Assembly (NCBI RefSeq): GCF_900092135.1
Contig: NZ_FMYF01000001.1
Location: 493,778 to 557,777 of the forward strand
DNA from: Raineyella antarctica
GTDB taxonomy: Bacteria > Actinomycetota > Actinomycetes > Propionibacteriales > Propionibacteriaceae
Length of the DNA: 64,000 nucleotides
Direction: 5' to 3'
Shown: positions 34,936 through 46,228 of the stretch, one piece after another
Layout: the number at the start of each line of letters is the position of its first letter
Position numbering within the stretch: position 1 is the first letter of the stretch
The notes under the pieces: generated by a model
Told to the model about the DNA's origin: nothing
The model's database searches: none
The model's input: the letters and a program-made list of their open reading frames with translations, nothing else
Translations under genes and position numbers: made by a program

Positions 34936-35919
34936 ATGGCGATGACCCCACAGGTGAAGGCAGAACTGTCGACGGTATCGGTCACGAAGACCTCGGCACG
35001 TATCGCGGAGATGGCCGCGACCCTGCGGTTCGCCGGCGGTCTGCACCTGGCCGGGGGACGCATCGTCATCGAGGCCGACCTCGACACCGGCGGGGCCGCC
35101 CGCAGGCTCCGGACGGCGATCAGCGAGGTCTTCGGCTACTCCTCCGACCTGGTCGTGGTGAACGGTTCCGGGCTGCGCCGAGCGACCCGCTACGTGGTCC
35201 GGATGACCAGCAACGGGGAGGACCTCGCCCGCCGTACGGGCCTGATCGACCACCACGGCCGCCCGGTGCGGGGCCTGCCGCCGCAGATCGTCGGTGGCGA
35301 CCTCGATGCCGCGGTGGCTGCGTGGCGCGGCGCGTTCCTCGCCCACGGCTCGCTGACCGAGCCGGGCCGGTCGATGGCCCTGGAGGTCACCTGTCCCGGA
35401 CCCGAGTCGGCCCTCGCCCTGGTCGGCTCGGCGCGCCGCCTCGGGATCGGGGCGAAGGCCCGCGTGGTCCGTGACATCGACCGGGTCGCCATCCGCGACG
35501 GCGACGCCATCGCCGCGATGCTGACCCGGCTGGGCGCCCACGACTCGGTGATGGTCTGGGAGGAGCGCCGGATGCGCCGCGAGGTGCGGGCCTCCGCCAA
35601 CCGGCTGGCGAACTTCGACGACGCCAACCTGCGCCGCTCGGCGCAGGCCGCGGTGGCCGCGAGCGTACGGGTCGAGCGTGCCCTGGAGATCCTCGGCGAC
35701 GAGGTGCCCGACCACCTGGTGCGGGCCGGGGAGCTGCGGATGCAGAACAAGCAGGCCAGTCTGGAGGAGCTCGGTCGGATGCACGAGCCGCCGCTGACCA
35801 AGGACGCCATCGCCGGCCGGATCCGCCGGCTGCTCAACATGGCCGACAAGCGGGCCGCCGAGCTGGGCATCCCGGACACCGAGGCCAGCGTGTTCCAGGA
35901 CCGCCCGGGCCGGGCCTGA
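34936..35919 (+). CDS. whiA: WhiA, sporulation/division transcription regulator
   Basis: 327 residues. The N-terminal part resembles a degenerate LAGLIDADG homing endonuclease fold ([26 protein letters not shown] region) and the C-terminal WhiA HTH carries [27 protein letters not shown] (key part [15 protein letters not shown]). In Streptomyces WhiA works with WhiB to switch on ftsZ and division genes; in non-sporulating actinobacteria it is retained with a likely division role. ATG 34936 gives the usual opening [12 protein letters not shown]; no good Shine-Dalgarno site is seen. Confidence 0.92.
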   Translation: MAMTPQVKAELSTVSVTKTSARIAEMAATLRFAGGLHLAGGRIVIEADLDTGGAARRLRTAISEVFGYSSDLVVVNGSGLRRATRYVVRMTSNGEDLARRTGLIDHHGRPVRGLPPQIVGGDLDAAVAAWRGAFLAHGSLTEPGRSMALEVTCPGPESALALVGSARRLGIGAKARVVRDIDRVAIRDGDAIAAMLTRLGAHDSVMVWEERRMRREVRASANRLANFDDANLRRSAQAAVAASVRVERALEILGDEVPDHLVRAGELRMQNKQASLEELGRMHEPPLTKDAIAGRIRRLLNMADKRAAELGIPDTEASVFQDRPGRA

Positions 35920-35932
35920 GCCCGGGCCCGGG
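35904..35932. terminator. Bidirectional hairpin between whiA and the convergent aldolase gene
   Basis: A GC stem (CCCGGGCCGGGC against GCCCGGGCCCGGG, one bulge) with loop CTGA that includes the whiA stop codon; the aldolase stop follows 12 bp later on the other strand. Confidence 0.55.
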
Positions 35933-35943
35933 ACGGCGGGGCG

Positions 35944-37949
<2,006 letters not shown>

Positions 37950-37978
37950 CCTGATCCACCGGTCGACTGTGCACACCG

Positions 37979-38009
37979 CGACGGGGTTGGCCGCTGGCCA
38001 GCCCCGTCG
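37979..38009 (+). terminator. Hairpin between gap and pgk (terminator or attenuator)
   Basis: 14-bp stem with one G-T pair (CGACGGGGTTGGCC against GGCCAGCCCCGTCG), loop GCT, 30 bp after the gap stop. gap may be partly uncoupled from pgk-tpiA. Confidence 0.65.
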
Positions 38010-38105
38010 TTCGCACCCGGCCGACGTACGTTGAGCGGTCCCTCCCGCCCGGGTCGGGGCCCCATGGCACCAACCGCAGCAGTCATCCCCTCAGGAAGGT
38101 ACGAA

Positions 38106-39302
38106 GTGAAGTCAATCGAAGATCTGGGTGATCTCCAGGGCAAGCGAGTCGTCATCCGCTGCGACCTGAACGTCCCGCTGGACGGTGAGACCATCACCGA
38201 CGACGGCCGTATCCGCGCATCCCTGCCGACCCTGAACGCCCTGCGCGACGCCGGCGCCAAGGTCGTCGTGCTGGCTCACCTCGGCCGCCCCAAGGGCCAG
38301 GTGAACCCGAAGTACTCCCTGGCCCCCGCGGCCAAGCGGATGTCCGAGCTGCTGGGTGTCGAGGTCAAGCTGGCCGAGGACGTCGTCGGCCCCTCGGCCG
38401 AGGCCCTGGTCGCCGGCATGTCCGACGGTGACGTCGTGATGCTGGAGAACGTGCGCTACGAGCCGGGCGAGGAGTCCAAGGTCGAGGCCGAGCGCCAGGC
38501 GCTGGCCGACAAGTACGCCGCCTTCGGTGATGTCTTCGTGTCCGACGGCTTCGGTGTCGTGCACCGCAAGCAGGCGTCCGTGTACGACCTGGCCAAGAAG
38601 CTGCCGAACGCGGCCGGCAAGCTCGTGTACAACGAGATGCAGGTCATGAAGCAGCTGACCGAGGACCCGGCCCGCCCGTACGTGGTGGTCCTGGGCGGCT
38701 CGAAGGTCGCCGACAAGCTCGGTGTGATCGACAACCTGCTCCAGCTCGCCGACGTCCTCGTCGTCGGTGGCGGCATGGCGTACACCTTCCTCAAGGCCCA
38801 GGGCTACGAGGTCGGCAGCTCGCTGCTCGACGCGGAGAACATCGAGACCTGCAAGAAGTACGTGGAGCAGGCCGAGGCCGCCGGCAAGAAGATCCTGGTG
38901 CCGGTCGACACGGTCGTCTCGCCCTCCTTCCCCTCTGGTGACGGCCCGTTCGAGAAGACCGTGGTCGACTCCGACAAGATCCCGTCCGACCAGATGGGCC
39001 TCGACATCGGCCCGAAGACCGCCGCGCTGTACGCGGAGGCCATCAAGGGTGCGAAGACGGTTTTCTGGAACGGCCCGATGGGCGTGTTCGAGGTCGCCGA
39101 CTTCGCCGACGGCACCCGTGCCATCGCCGATGCGCTGACCCAGGTCGACGGCCTGTCCGTCGTCGGTGGCGGAGACTCCGCCTCCGCCGTACGCAACCTG
39201 GGCTTCTCCGACGACCAGTTCGGCCACATCTCCACCGGTGGTGGCGCCTCCCTTGAGTACCTCGAGGGCAAGGTCCTCCCCGGCATCGACGTCCTCGGCT
39301 GA
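38106..39302 (+). CDS. pgk: Phosphoglycerate kinase
   Basis: 398 residues. Family opening [15 protein letters not shown] near residue 13; LAHLGRPKG near residue 58; C-terminal nucleotide-binding loop [11 protein letters not shown] near residue 356 and [14 protein letters not shown] at the end. GTG 38106 is chosen because AGGAAGG (38092-38099) precedes it at about 7 nt. The tpiA ATG follows 14 bp after the stop, so the two are co-transcribed. Confidence 0.96.
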   Translation: MKSIEDLGDLQGKRVVIRCDLNVPLDGETITDDGRIRASLPTLNALRDAGAKVVVLAHLGRPKGQVNPKYSLAPAAKRMSELLGVEVKLAEDVVGPSAEALVAGMSDGDVVMLENVRYEPGEESKVEAERQALADKYAAFGDVFVSDGFGVVHRKQASVYDLAKKLPNAAGKLVYNEMQVMKQLTEDPARPYVVVLGGSKVADKLGVIDNLLQLADVLVVGGGMAYTFLKAQGYEVGSSLLDAENIETCKKYVEQAEAAGKKILVPVDTVVSPSFPSGDGPFEKTVVDSDKIPSDQMGLDIGPKTAALYAEAIKGAKTVFWNGPMGVFEVADFADGTRAIADALTQVDGLSVVGGGDSASAVRNLGFSDDQFGHISTGGGASLEYLEGKVLPGIDVLG

Positions 39303-39316
39303 GAAGGGATCACCTC

Positions 39317-40093
39317 ATGACTCGCAAGCCCCTGATGGCCGGCAACTGGAAGATGAACCTGGACCACTTCGAGGCCACCAGCCTGGTCCAGAAGCTCGCC
39401 TGGGCGCTGGCCGACGCCGACTACGACTCCGAGAAGTCGGAGTGCGTCGTGCTGACCCCCTTCACCGACATCCGTTCGGTGCAGACCCTGATCGAGTCGG
39501 ACAAGCTGCCGCTGGGCTTCGGCGCCCAGGACGTCTCCGCCCACGACTCCGGTGCGTACACCGGTGAGGTCTCCGCCACCATGCTGCAGAAGCTCAACTG
39601 CAGCTACGTGACGGTCGGCCACTCCGAGCGCCGCGAGTACCACGCCGAGACCGACGAGATCGTGAACGCCAAGTCGCGCAAGGTGATCGAGGCCGGGATG
39701 ACCCCGATCGTCTGCGTCGGTGAGGGCCTCGACATCCGCAAGGAGGGGCGCCAGGTCGAGTACACGGTCGCCCAGGTCGAGGGTGCCTTCGCCGGCTGGA
39801 GCGCCGAGGAGGTCGCCCAGGTCGTCGTGGCGTACGAGCCGGTGTGGGCCATCGGCACGGGCGAGGTCGCCACCCCCGAGGATGCCCAGGAGGTCTGCGC
39901 GGCGATCCGTGCCAGCCTCGGCTCCTCGTTCGGCGCCGATGTCGCCGACACCGTCCGCGTGCTGTACGGCGGCTCGGTGAAGGCCTCCAACGTCAAGGAG
40001 ATCATGGCGCAGCCGGACGTCGATGGTGCCCTGGTCGGAGGCGCGAGCCTCAAGGCCGAGGACTTCACCCCGATCGTCACGTTCTACGCCTGA
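39317..40093 (+). CDS. tpiA: Triosephosphate isomerase
   Basis: 258 residues. GNWKMN at residues 8-13 carries the catalytic Lys; His102 lies in VGHSERR; the catalytic Glu174 in [13 protein letters not shown]; the phosphate loop YGGSVKASN is near residue 216. Normal length. GAAGGGA precedes the ATG. Ends at a hairpin. Confidence 0.97.
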   Translation: MTRKPLMAGNWKMNLDHFEATSLVQKLAWALADADYDSEKSECVVLTPFTDIRSVQTLIESDKLPLGFGAQDVSAHDSGAYTGEVSATMLQKLNCSYVTVGHSERREYHAETDEIVNAKSRKVIEAGMTPIVCVGEGLDIRKEGRQVEYTVAQVEGAFAGWSAEEVAQVVVAYEPVWAIGTGEVATPEDAQEVCAAIRASLGSSFGADVADTVRVLYGGSVKASNVKEIMAQPDVDGALVGGASLKAEDFTPIVTFYA

Positions 40094-40099
40094 CCCTTG

Positions 40100-40119
40100 G
40101 GCCTGCCGGTCGGCAGGCC
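40100..40119 (+). terminator. Hairpin terminator after tpiA
   Basis: 8-bp stem GGCCTGCC/GGCAGGCC with loop GGTC, followed by TCCTT, 6 bp after the stop. Confidence 0.7.
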
Positions 40120-40286
40120 TCCTTGCAGGAATCCGTCCCGGGGGCGGGTACCCGTCCGCCGGGTGCCCGCCCCCGGGCGTTCCCGGTCCGCCCGGTGGCC
40201 GTCCCCGGCGTTCCTGGCCCGCCGGCATGGCTGAATGTCCGCACGAGGGGCGTTCGCATGTGGCGCCCCGGAGCCCGAGGAGGACG

Positions 40287-40784
40287 ATGTTCGACACGTT
40301 CACGGAGGAGGCCTTCCGGATGGTGGTGGTGTCCACGGCGGTCGCGGCGGACACGGGCTGGCCGGACACCGTGCCGGGTCACCTGCTGGTGACGCTCGCG
40401 GAGGAGGCGCCGGGGGTGCGCGCCGCGCTGCGTGCCGCGGGCGCGGTCCCGGATTACCTGGCCGCCGGCCGACGGACCGACCTGGTCGGCGCCGCCCGCC
40501 GGATCGACGGCAAGCAGCGACGGCGCCGCGAGGCCCGCGCGCTGCCGTCCCCACTCATGCCCGTGGCCTTCGATCCGGCGATGAGCGCGACCATCCAGAT
40601 GGCGGTGCGTGAGGCGCTCAGGCTCGGCGACCGCTCCATCGCCTCCCGCCACCTGATGCTCGCCCTGCTGCGGGTCGCTGCTGACGAGCGAGCCGTGCTG
40701 GTCCGCGCCGGCACGGACCTGGACCGGCTGCGGGCGGCCCTGGCGGAGCCATGGGGTGCCGAACCGCGGCGTTCGGACGCCTAG
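40287..40784 (+). CDS. Stand-alone Clp N-domain-like protein
   Basis: 165 residues. MFDTFTEEAFRMVVVSTAVAADTG and VPGHLLVTLAEEAPGVRAALRAAG follow the pattern of the first ClpC/ClpA N-domain repeat, and a second repeat is suggested by AVREALRLGDRSIASRHLMLALLR. No ATPase module follows. Such proteins may serve as adaptors or decoys for ClpC, or bind other partners; no function is known here. The start is set by GAGGAGGA 3-4 nt upstream. It occupies the interval between tpiA and secG where some actinobacteria carry ppc. Confidence 0.65.
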   Translation: MFDTFTEEAFRMVVVSTAVAADTGWPDTVPGHLLVTLAEEAPGVRAALRAAGAVPDYLAAGRRTDLVGAARRIDGKQRRRREARALPSPLMPVAFDPAMSATIQMAVREALRLGDRSIASRHLMLALLRVAADERAVLVRAGTDLDRLRAALAEPWGAEPRRSDA

Positions 40785-40861
40785 GAAAGCTGCGTGGCAA
40801 CGGCCGCGCCCACGCGCCGTCCGCGGTGGCCACCGTTTTCAGCGGGGAGGACCGGCTGGGT

Positions 40862-40867
40862 TAGGGT
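40862..40867 (+). promoter_or_regulatory. -10 box of a predicted leaderless secG transcript
   Basis: TAGGGT ends 7 nt before the ATG at 40875. Confidence 0.5.
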
Positions 40868-40874
40868 TGTCGTC

Positions 40875-41126
40875 ATGTGGTGGCCCATCCTGACGCTCTC
40901 TATCCTGTTGGTGATCCTGAGCGTGATCCTCACCGGATTCATCCTGTTGCACAAGAATCGCGGTGGCGGACTCTCGGACCTCTTCGGCGGAGGCATGTCC
41001 TCGTCGATGGGCGGTTCGTCCATGGCCGAACGCAATCTCGACCGCCTGACCCTGACCATCGGGCTCATCTGGCTGGCGTGCATCATCCTGCTGCTCGTGC
41101 TGTACCGGGTCCACCCGGGCCAGTGA
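40875..41126 (+). CDS. secG: SecG, protein-export channel subunit
   Basis: 83 residues with two membrane segments (about residues 5-26 and 58-77) around a Gly/Ser-rich loop GGGLSDLFGGGMSSSMGGSS, the standard SecG layout. Assists SecYEG/SecA translocation. Location after tpiA is conserved in actinobacteria. The start fits the -10 box 7 nt upstream. Confidence 0.9.
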   Translation: MWWPILTLSILLVILSVILTGFILLHKNRGGGLSDLFGGGMSSSMGGSSMAERNLDRLTLTIGLIWLACIILLLVLYRVHPGQ

Positions 41127-41166
41127 CGCATCGACCAGTGACCGAACGGATTGAGGGGAACATCAA

Positions 41167-41523
41167 GTGATCGGTGGTAGCGCGATCCGGGGCAGCCGTG
41201 TCGGCGCGGGGCCCATGGGTGAGGCTGATCGCGGTGACGTCGCCGCGCGGATGTACGTCTCGTACTTCTGTGCCAACGGGCACGAGACCCGCCCCGCCTT
41301 CGCGGCCGGAGCAGAGGCACCGGCCGAGTGGGACTGCCCGCGCTGCGGCCTGCCCGCCAACACCGACATGCTCAATCCTCCGGCGCGTCCGCACACCGCC
41401 GTCTACAAGACCCACCTCGCGTACGTCAAGGAGCGTCGCTCCGACGCCGAGGCGAAGGAGATCCTGGCCGAGGCACTGCAGTCGCTGCGCGACCGTCGGG
41501 CCAACGGCGAGGTCATCTACTGA
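41167..41523 (+). CDS. rbpA: RbpA, RNA polymerase-binding protein
   Basis: Actinobacteria-specific activator that binds the principal sigma factor and RNA polymerase and stabilises the open complex. 118 residues from GTG 41167. The N-terminal tail and basic linker IRGSRVGAGPMGEADRG contact DNA; the zinc ribbon-like core has C-x-N-G-H and CPRCG (about residues 35-58); the sigma-interacting C-terminal helix follows (TAVYKTHLAYVKERRSDAEA, parts). GAGGGGA precedes the start. It is the last gene before the repeat block. Confidence 0.93.
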   Translation: MIGGSAIRGSRVGAGPMGEADRGDVAARMYVSYFCANGHETRPAFAAGAEAPAEWDCPRCGLPANTDMLNPPARPHTAVYKTHLAYVKERRSDAEAKEILAEALQSLRDRRANGEVIY

Positions 41524-41580
41524 GCACACCGCACTGAGGCCGTCATCGCACGGCGGGCTCGGTGGTGCCCCTGCGCGGTC

Positions 41581-41651
41581 CTGGCCCGCCTGCTCAGCGC
41601 ACTGGCCCGCCTGATCAGCGCACTGGCCCGCCTGTTCAGCGCACTGGCCCG
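41581..41651 (+). repeat. 21-bp tandem repeat, 3.4 copies
   Basis: Unit CTGGCCCGCCTGNTCAGCGC plus A, at 41581, 41602 and 41623, differing only at one base (C, A, T), then a partial fourth copy. Confidence 0.9.
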
Positions 41652-41675
41652 GATTGTTTCTCGCGGGGTGCCGGG

Positions 41676-42071
41676 CGAGGGTGGGCTACCGGGCTCGCTG
41701 TCGTTGGCCGGTCTCGGTTCGCTGCCCGTGATCGGCCTCACTGCTGTTGGCCGCACTCGCTGCCCTTGCAGGGGCAGTGGGCTCAGAAGTGGGCAGTGAA
41801 GTCTGTGAAGGGCAGCGAAGAGGGCTTGGCCCACGCCCGCCGCGTGCCTCCTGGTGGCGCCGCAACCACGCCACGAGGGTGGGCTACCGGGCTCGCTGTC
41901 GTTGGCCGGTCTCGGTTCGCTGCCCTTGATCGGCCTCACTGCTGTTGGCCGCACTCGCTGCCCTTGCAGGGGCAGTGGGCTCAGAAGTGGGCAGTGAAGT
42001 CTGTGAAGGGCAGCGAGGAGGGCTTGGCCCACGCCCGCCGCGTGCCTCCTGGTGGCGCCGCGACCACGCCG
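41676..42071 (+). repeat. 198-bp tandem direct repeat, 2 copies
   Basis: Copies at 41676-41873 and 41874-42071 differ at only a few bases (for example CCCGTGATC/CCCTTGATC and CGAAGAG/CGAGGAG). Each copy contains a 10-bp inverted repeat (TTCGCTGCCC and GGGCAGCGAA) about 95 bp apart and a short hairpin TGCCC-TTGCAG-GGGCA. 198 is a multiple of three, so frames stay open across both copies, but no start with a ribosome-binding site or recognisable protein is seen. Part of the 768-bp gene-free gap between rbpA and opcA. Confidence 0.92.
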
Positions 42072-42195
42072 CCGCACCGCTGATTCCATGACGTCGCCGC
42101 AGGTACGACTCCGCCGGTCGACCCGACCCGGATCTCCGGGCCGGACCAACCGGCGGATCTCGTCCTACGGGTTCAGTGGCCCAGCACCCCAGCCC

Positions 42196-42291
42196 CTGAG
42201 CCGACGCCGCACCCCTGAGCCGACGCCGCACCCCTGAGCCGACGCCGCACCCCTGAGCCGACGCCGCACCCCTGAGCCCGACGCCGCACCC
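42196..42291 (+). repeat. 19-bp tandem repeat, 5 copies, ending at the opcA stop
   Basis: Unit CTGAGCCGACGCCGCACCC at 42196, 42215, 42234, 42253 and 42272 (the last with one extra C); the degenerate continuation CTACGCCGAC holds the opcA stop codon (minus strand). Confidence 0.9.
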
Positions 42292-43257
42292 CTACGCCGA
42301 CGGCTGCACGGGGTGCTGCAGGTTCCCGGGGTGGCCGGACAGGTCGAGTGCGCATTGGCCGTTCTGGCGGACCATCTCGGCCAGCACGTCGGCCAGGACC
42401 ACGTCGTCGTCCATCCGGCGCAGTTCCTCGGTGACCAGTTCGGCGACCGGACGGCGCCGCAGGGCCACCGACCGCTCCGGCTGGTCGGGCACCCGGTAGA
42501 CGGTCTCGTCCGGCCCGATCCGCACGATCTCGATCGGGCCGGACGGGGTGGTCATCCGTACGGCGGTGATGCCGGGCCCGTCGGTCCGGGAGACCGTGAC
42601 CTCGACCCCCAGCTTGAGCTCGAGCCAGGCGGCCAGCAGGCTGGCCGGCGCGTTGTCGGTGGCCGCCTCGACCGTCGCCGCGGTGACCGGTGCCTTGACC
42701 TGGTCCAGGGCGGCCGCGAGCAGGGCGCGCCAGCGCGTCGTCCGGGTCCAGGCCAGGTCGCTGTCGCCAGGGGAGTGGTAGTAGGCCCGGTCGATGATGG
42801 CCTGGGTGGGGTCCTCGGCGCCCAGCGCATCGGTGATCCGGCGATCGGCCAGCTTGCCGATCCGGTCGGTCAGCAGGTCCTCCGGCGCCTCGTTCGGCCA
42901 CCAGACGACCACTGGCAGGTCGGGGACCAGCAGCGGGCGCAGCACCGAGCCCGGGTGCTCGACCGTACGGCCACGCATCGTCAGGACCATCATGTCGCCG
43001 CGGGCGTCGGAGTCGGTGTGGATCTCCGCGTCCAGCCCGTCCTCGGCGCCGGGGTCGCGGACCACGATCAGGATCCGGGAGGGGTGCTCGCGGTTGGCGG
43101 CCAGGGCGGCCTGGTAGGCCTCGTCGAAGTCGTCGCGGTCGGTGGCCACGACGAACGTGTGGACCATGCCGCTCCCGGAGCTGCCGCGCTCGCGGTGCCA
43201 GTCCAGGAGGGCCTTGGCCACCTTCGCGGCAGTGGTGTTCTTCATCTCGATTGTCAT
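42292..43257 (-). CDS. opcA: OpcA, glucose-6-phosphate dehydrogenase assembly/activator protein
   Basis: 321 residues. The family features are the middle block VVVWWPNEAPED (about residues 118-129) and ITDALGAEDP; no enzyme motif is expected. OpcA binds G6PDH and raises its activity in cyanobacteria and actinobacteria. The ATG at 43257 has a GAGGAG box upstream and lies 27 bp after zwf, so the pair is co-transcribed. pgl, which usually follows opcA in actinobacteria, is absent; the gene ends directly in the 19-bp repeats. Confidence 0.9.
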   Translation of the reverse strand: MTIEMKNTTAAKVAKALLDWHRERGSSGSGMVHTFVVATDRDDFDEAYQAALAANREHPSRILIVVRDPGAEDGLDAEIHTDSDARGDMMVLTMRGRTVEHPGSVLRPLLVPDLPVVVWWPNEAPEDLLTDRIGKLADRRITDALGAEDPTQAIIDRAYYHSPGDSDLAWTRTTRWRALLAAALDQVKAPVTAATVEAATDNAPASLLAAWLELKLGVEVTVSRTDGPGITAVRMTTPSGPIEIVRIGPDETVYRVPDQPERSVALRRRPVAELVTEELRRMDDDVVLADVLAEMVRQNGQCALDLSGHPGNLQHPVQPSA

Positions 43258-43284
43258 GTCGGACTCCTCGTCAGCTGCGGATGG

Positions 43285-44853
43285 TCAGGGACGACGCCAC
43301 GTGAAGCCGTCGCGGGCGAGCATGTCGCGCGCCGACTTCGGGCCCCAGGTGCCGGGACGGTAGGTCTCGGGCTGGGTGCCGGTGCCCTCCCAGTAGTCGA
43401 GGACCGGGTCGAGGATGCGCCAGGACTCCTCGACCTCCTTGCTGCGGGGGAACAGCGGCGGGTCGCCGAGCAGCACGTCGAGGATCAGTCGTTCGTACGC
43501 CTCGGGGCTGGACTCGGTGAAGGAGGAGCCGTAGTCGAAGTCCATGTTGACGTCGCGGACCTCCATCTGGGTCCCGGGGACCTTGGCGCCGAAGCGCAGC
43601 GTCACGCCCTCCTCGGGCTGGATCCGCAGCACCAGGGAGTTGCCTCCCAGGGTGGCCGTGTCATGGGCGTTGAAGGGCACGAACGGCAGCGTCTTGAACT
43701 GCAGCGCCACCTCGGTCACCCGGGAGGGCATCCGCTTGCCGGTCCGCAGGTAGAACGGCACGCCGGCCCAGCGGCGGTTGTGCACGTCCACGCGGATGGC
43801 GGCGTACGTCTCGGTGGTCGACGTCTCGGGGATCCCGTCCTCCTCGAGGTAGCCCTTGACCAGCTCGCCGCCGGACCAGCCGCCGGCGTAGATCCCGCGG
43901 GCGGTGTGCAGGTCGAACTTGCGGGTGGCGCTGGCTGCCTCCAGCACCTTCTCCTTCTCGGCCCGCAGGACCGAGGCGCCCATGCCGGTCGGCTCCTCCA
44001 TCGCAGTGAGCGCGAACAGCTGCAGCAGGTGGTTCTGGATCACGTCGCGGGCGGCGCCGACGCCGTCGTAGTACCCGGCCCGGCCGCCGATGCCGATGTC
44101 CTCGGCCATGGTGATCTGCACGTGGGAGATGAAGTTGTTGTTCCACAGCGGCTCGAACATGGTGTTCGCGAACCGCAGTGCCAGCAGGTTCTGGACCGTC
44201 TCCTTGCCCAGGTAGTGGTCGATCCGGAACACCTGGTCCTCGGTGAAGGAGGCCGAGACCACCTTCTCCAGCTGCTTGGCGCTGGCCAGGTCGTGGCCGA
44301 ACGGCTTCTCGATGATGACGCGCTTCCAGCCGTGTTGCTGGTCGGCCATGCCGTGGTGCTTGAGCTGCTCCAGCACCACGTCGAAGAACTTCGGCGGGAC
44401 CGACAGGTAGAAGGCGTGGTTCCCGCCGGTGCCCTGGGTGCGGTCCAGGTCGTCCAGCGTCGCCTTCAGGCGGGCGAACGCCTCGTCGTCGGTGAACTCG
44501 CCCTGGACGAAGCGGATACCGCTGAGCAGCTGCTGCCAGACCTCCTCGCGGAACGGGGTGCGCGCGTGCTGGCGGACCGCCTCACCGACGACCTCGGCGA
44601 AGTCCTGGTCCTCCCAGTCACGCCGGGCGAACCCGACGAACGCGAAGCCGGGCGGCAGCAGGCCGCGGTTGGCGAGGTCGTAGACCGCAGGCATCAGCTT
44701 CTTGCGGGCGAGGTCGCCGGTCACGCCGAACATCACCAGGACGGAGGGTCCGGCGATGCGGGGGAGTCGCCGGTCGCGCGGGTCCCGCAGGGGATTGGTG
44801 TACGCGTCGTCGGTGGCCTGCGAAGCGGGTGCTGCTGCGCTGTCCGGGGTCAT
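43285..44853 (-). CDS. zwf: Glucose-6-phosphate 1-dehydrogenase
   Basis: First enzyme of the oxidative pentose phosphate pathway; makes NADPH. 522 residues. The coenzyme fingerprint is VMFGVTGDLARKKL near residue 40, the substrate site is RIDHYLGKE (about residues 207-215), and EKPFGHD lies just before it. Start ATG is preceded by GAAGGAGAACA. A hairpin lies between it and tal, so it may have its own promoter in the 189-bp gap. Confidence 0.96.
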   Translation of the reverse strand: MTPDSAAAPASQATDDAYTNPLRDPRDRRLPRIAGPSVLVMFGVTGDLARKKLMPAVYDLANRGLLPPGFAFVGFARRDWEDQDFAEVVGEAVRQHARTPFREEVWQQLLSGIRFVQGEFTDDEAFARLKATLDDLDRTQGTGGNHAFYLSVPPKFFDVVLEQLKHHGMADQQHGWKRVIIEKPFGHDLASAKQLEKVVSASFTEDQVFRIDHYLGKETVQNLLALRFANTMFEPLWNNNFISHVQITMAEDIGIGGRAGYYDGVGAARDVIQNHLLQLFALTAMEEPTGMGASVLRAEKEKVLEAASATRKFDLHTARGIYAGGWSGGELVKGYLEEDGIPETSTTETYAAIRVDVHNRRWAGVPFYLRTGKRMPSRVTEVALQFKTLPFVPFNAHDTATLGGNSLVLRIQPEEGVTLRFGAKVPGTQMEVRDVNMDFDYGSSFTESSPEAYERLILDVLLGDPPLFPRSKEVEESWRILDPVLDYWEGTGTQPETYRPGTWGPKSARDMLARDGFTWRRP

Positions 44854-44992
44854 TGTTCTCCTTCGGTTCGGAGGTGCGGAGCCAGCCTACATCTCGTTGA
44901 GACTTCAACCAATAGGGACGGGGTAGGCCGGCCTGGCAGGGTGGCGGGCGCCGGTGGCGCTGCGCCGAGGAACTGTCGCGAGGCCCGGACGA

Positions 44993-45030
44993 CACTGGGG
45001 GGCCGGCACCATCGTGCCAGCCCCCCAGTG
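44993..45030 (-). terminator. Strong hairpin after tal
   Basis: 11-bp outer stem CACTGGGGGGC and complement plus a 5-bp inner stem GGCAC/GTGCC around loop CATC, 12 bp past the tal stop on the minus strand. Confidence 0.7.
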
Positions 45031-45042
45031 GTTCGGAAAAGA

Positions 45043-46146
45043 TCAGGCCTTGGCCAGGGCCTGCCCGACGGTCTCCAGGAGCTCGTTCCAGGAGACGATG
45101 AACTTGTCCACGCCCTCGGTCTCGAGGAGCTCGAAGACGTCGTCCATGTCGATGCCAACGGCCTTCAGCTCGTCGAACACCTTCTGGGCGTCGTCGTAGT
45201 TGCCGGTGATCGTGTCGCCCTCGGTCACGCCGTGGTCGCCGTAGGCGTTCAGGGTCTTCTCGGGCATGGTGTTGACCACGCCGTCGACGACGAGCTGGGC
45301 GACGTACATGGTGTCGTCGTACGAGGGGTCCTTCACGCCGGTGGAGGCCCACAGCGGGCGCTGCGGGTTGGCGCCCTTGGCGGCCAGGGCCTGCCAGCGG
45401 TCGGAGGCGATGGTCTCCTCGAACAGCTTGTAGGCGAGGCGGGCGTTGGCGATCGCCGCGCGGCCCTTGAGCGCCTTGGCCTCGTCCGACCCGATGGCGT
45501 TGAGGCGCTTGTCGATCTCGGTGTCCACGCGGGAGACGAAGAACGAGGCGACGGAGTGGATGGACGACAGGTCCTTGCCCGCCTCGGCGGCGCTCTCCAG
45601 CCCGGTCATGTAGGCCTCGAGCACCTGGCGGTAGCGCTCCACGGAGAAGATCAGCGTCACGTTGACGCTGATGCCGGCGGCGATCGTCGCCGAGATGGCC
45701 GGGAGCCCACTGAGGGTCGCCGGGATCTTGACCAGCACGTTGGGCCGGTCGACGAGGTCGTAGAGCAGCTTGGCGCGGGCGATCGTCTCGTCGGTGTCGT
45801 TGGCGAGGCGGGGGTCGACCTCGATGGACACGCGGCCGTCGAAGCCCTTGCTGGACTCGTAGATCGGCGCGAACACGTCACAGGCGTCGCGTACGTCGTC
45901 CGGGAGCATCGTACGGATCGCCTTGAGCGTGTCGGCACCCTCGGCCTTCAGCTGCTTGACCTGCTCGGCGTAGCTCTCGCCGTTGGAGAGGGCGCCCGCG
46001 AAGATCGTCGGGTTGGTGGTGACGCCGACGACCGACTTCTCGTCGATCAGTTCCTGCAGGTTGCCGGAGGTCAGCCGGGCGCGGGACAGGTCATCGAGCC
46101 AGATGGACACCCCGGCGTCGGCCAGGGCCTTGAGACGTTCGTTCAT
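45043..46146 (-). CDS. tal: Transaldolase
   Basis: Transfers dihydroxyacetone units between sugar phosphates. 367 residues. Opening [12 protein letters not shown] near residue 17 and GVTTNPTIF near residue 42 are typical of the actinobacterial class; the Schiff-base Lys140 is in [13 protein letters not shown] 46146 is preferred because AAGGAAG lies 6 nt upstream; an in-frame ATG at 46161 would add five residues and lacks a site. Between tkt and zwf in the conserved cluster. Confidence 0.95.
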   Translation of the reverse strand: MNERLKALADAGVSIWLDDLSRARLTSGNLQELIDEKSVVGVTTNPTIFAGALSNGESYAEQVKQLKAEGADTLKAIRTMLPDDVRDACDVFAPIYESSKGFDGRVSIEVDPRLANDTDETIARAKLLYDLVDRPNVLVKIPATLSGLPAISATIAAGISVNVTLIFSVERYRQVLEAYMTGLESAAEAGKDLSSIHSVASFFVSRVDTEIDKRLNAIGSDEAKALKGRAAIANARLAYKLFEETIASDRWQALAAKGANPQRPLWASTGVKDPSYDDTMYVAQLVVDGVVNTMPEKTLNAYGDHGVTEGDTITGNYDDAQKVFDELKAVGIDMDDVFELLETEGVDKFIVSWNELLETVGQALAKA

Positions 46147-46190
46147 GGTTGCTTCCTTCATCGATGTCGTTGGTGGTTTGTCGTACGGGT

Positions 46191-46221
46191 GCCGGTCCGC
46201 GGCGGGGTGCCGCGGACCGGC
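46191..46221 (-). promoter_or_regulatory. Perfect hairpin between tkt and tal
   Basis: 12-bp stem GCCGGTCCGCGG and its complement around a 7-base loop, 8 bp after the tkt stop and 45 bp before the tal start. It may be a partial terminator or a processing/stability element within the operon; there is no T tract. Confidence 0.55.
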
Positions 46222-46228
46222 GACGATG

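Noticed and set aside
41562..42083. 173-codon plus-strand frame across the 198-bp repeats
   Set aside because: The frame stays open because the repeat length is a multiple of three; no start with a ribosome-binding site, no recognisable domain, and the minus strand is equally open.
42196..42291. 19-bp repeats as a CRISPR array
   Set aside because: Units are directly adjacent with no spacers, and no cas genes are present.
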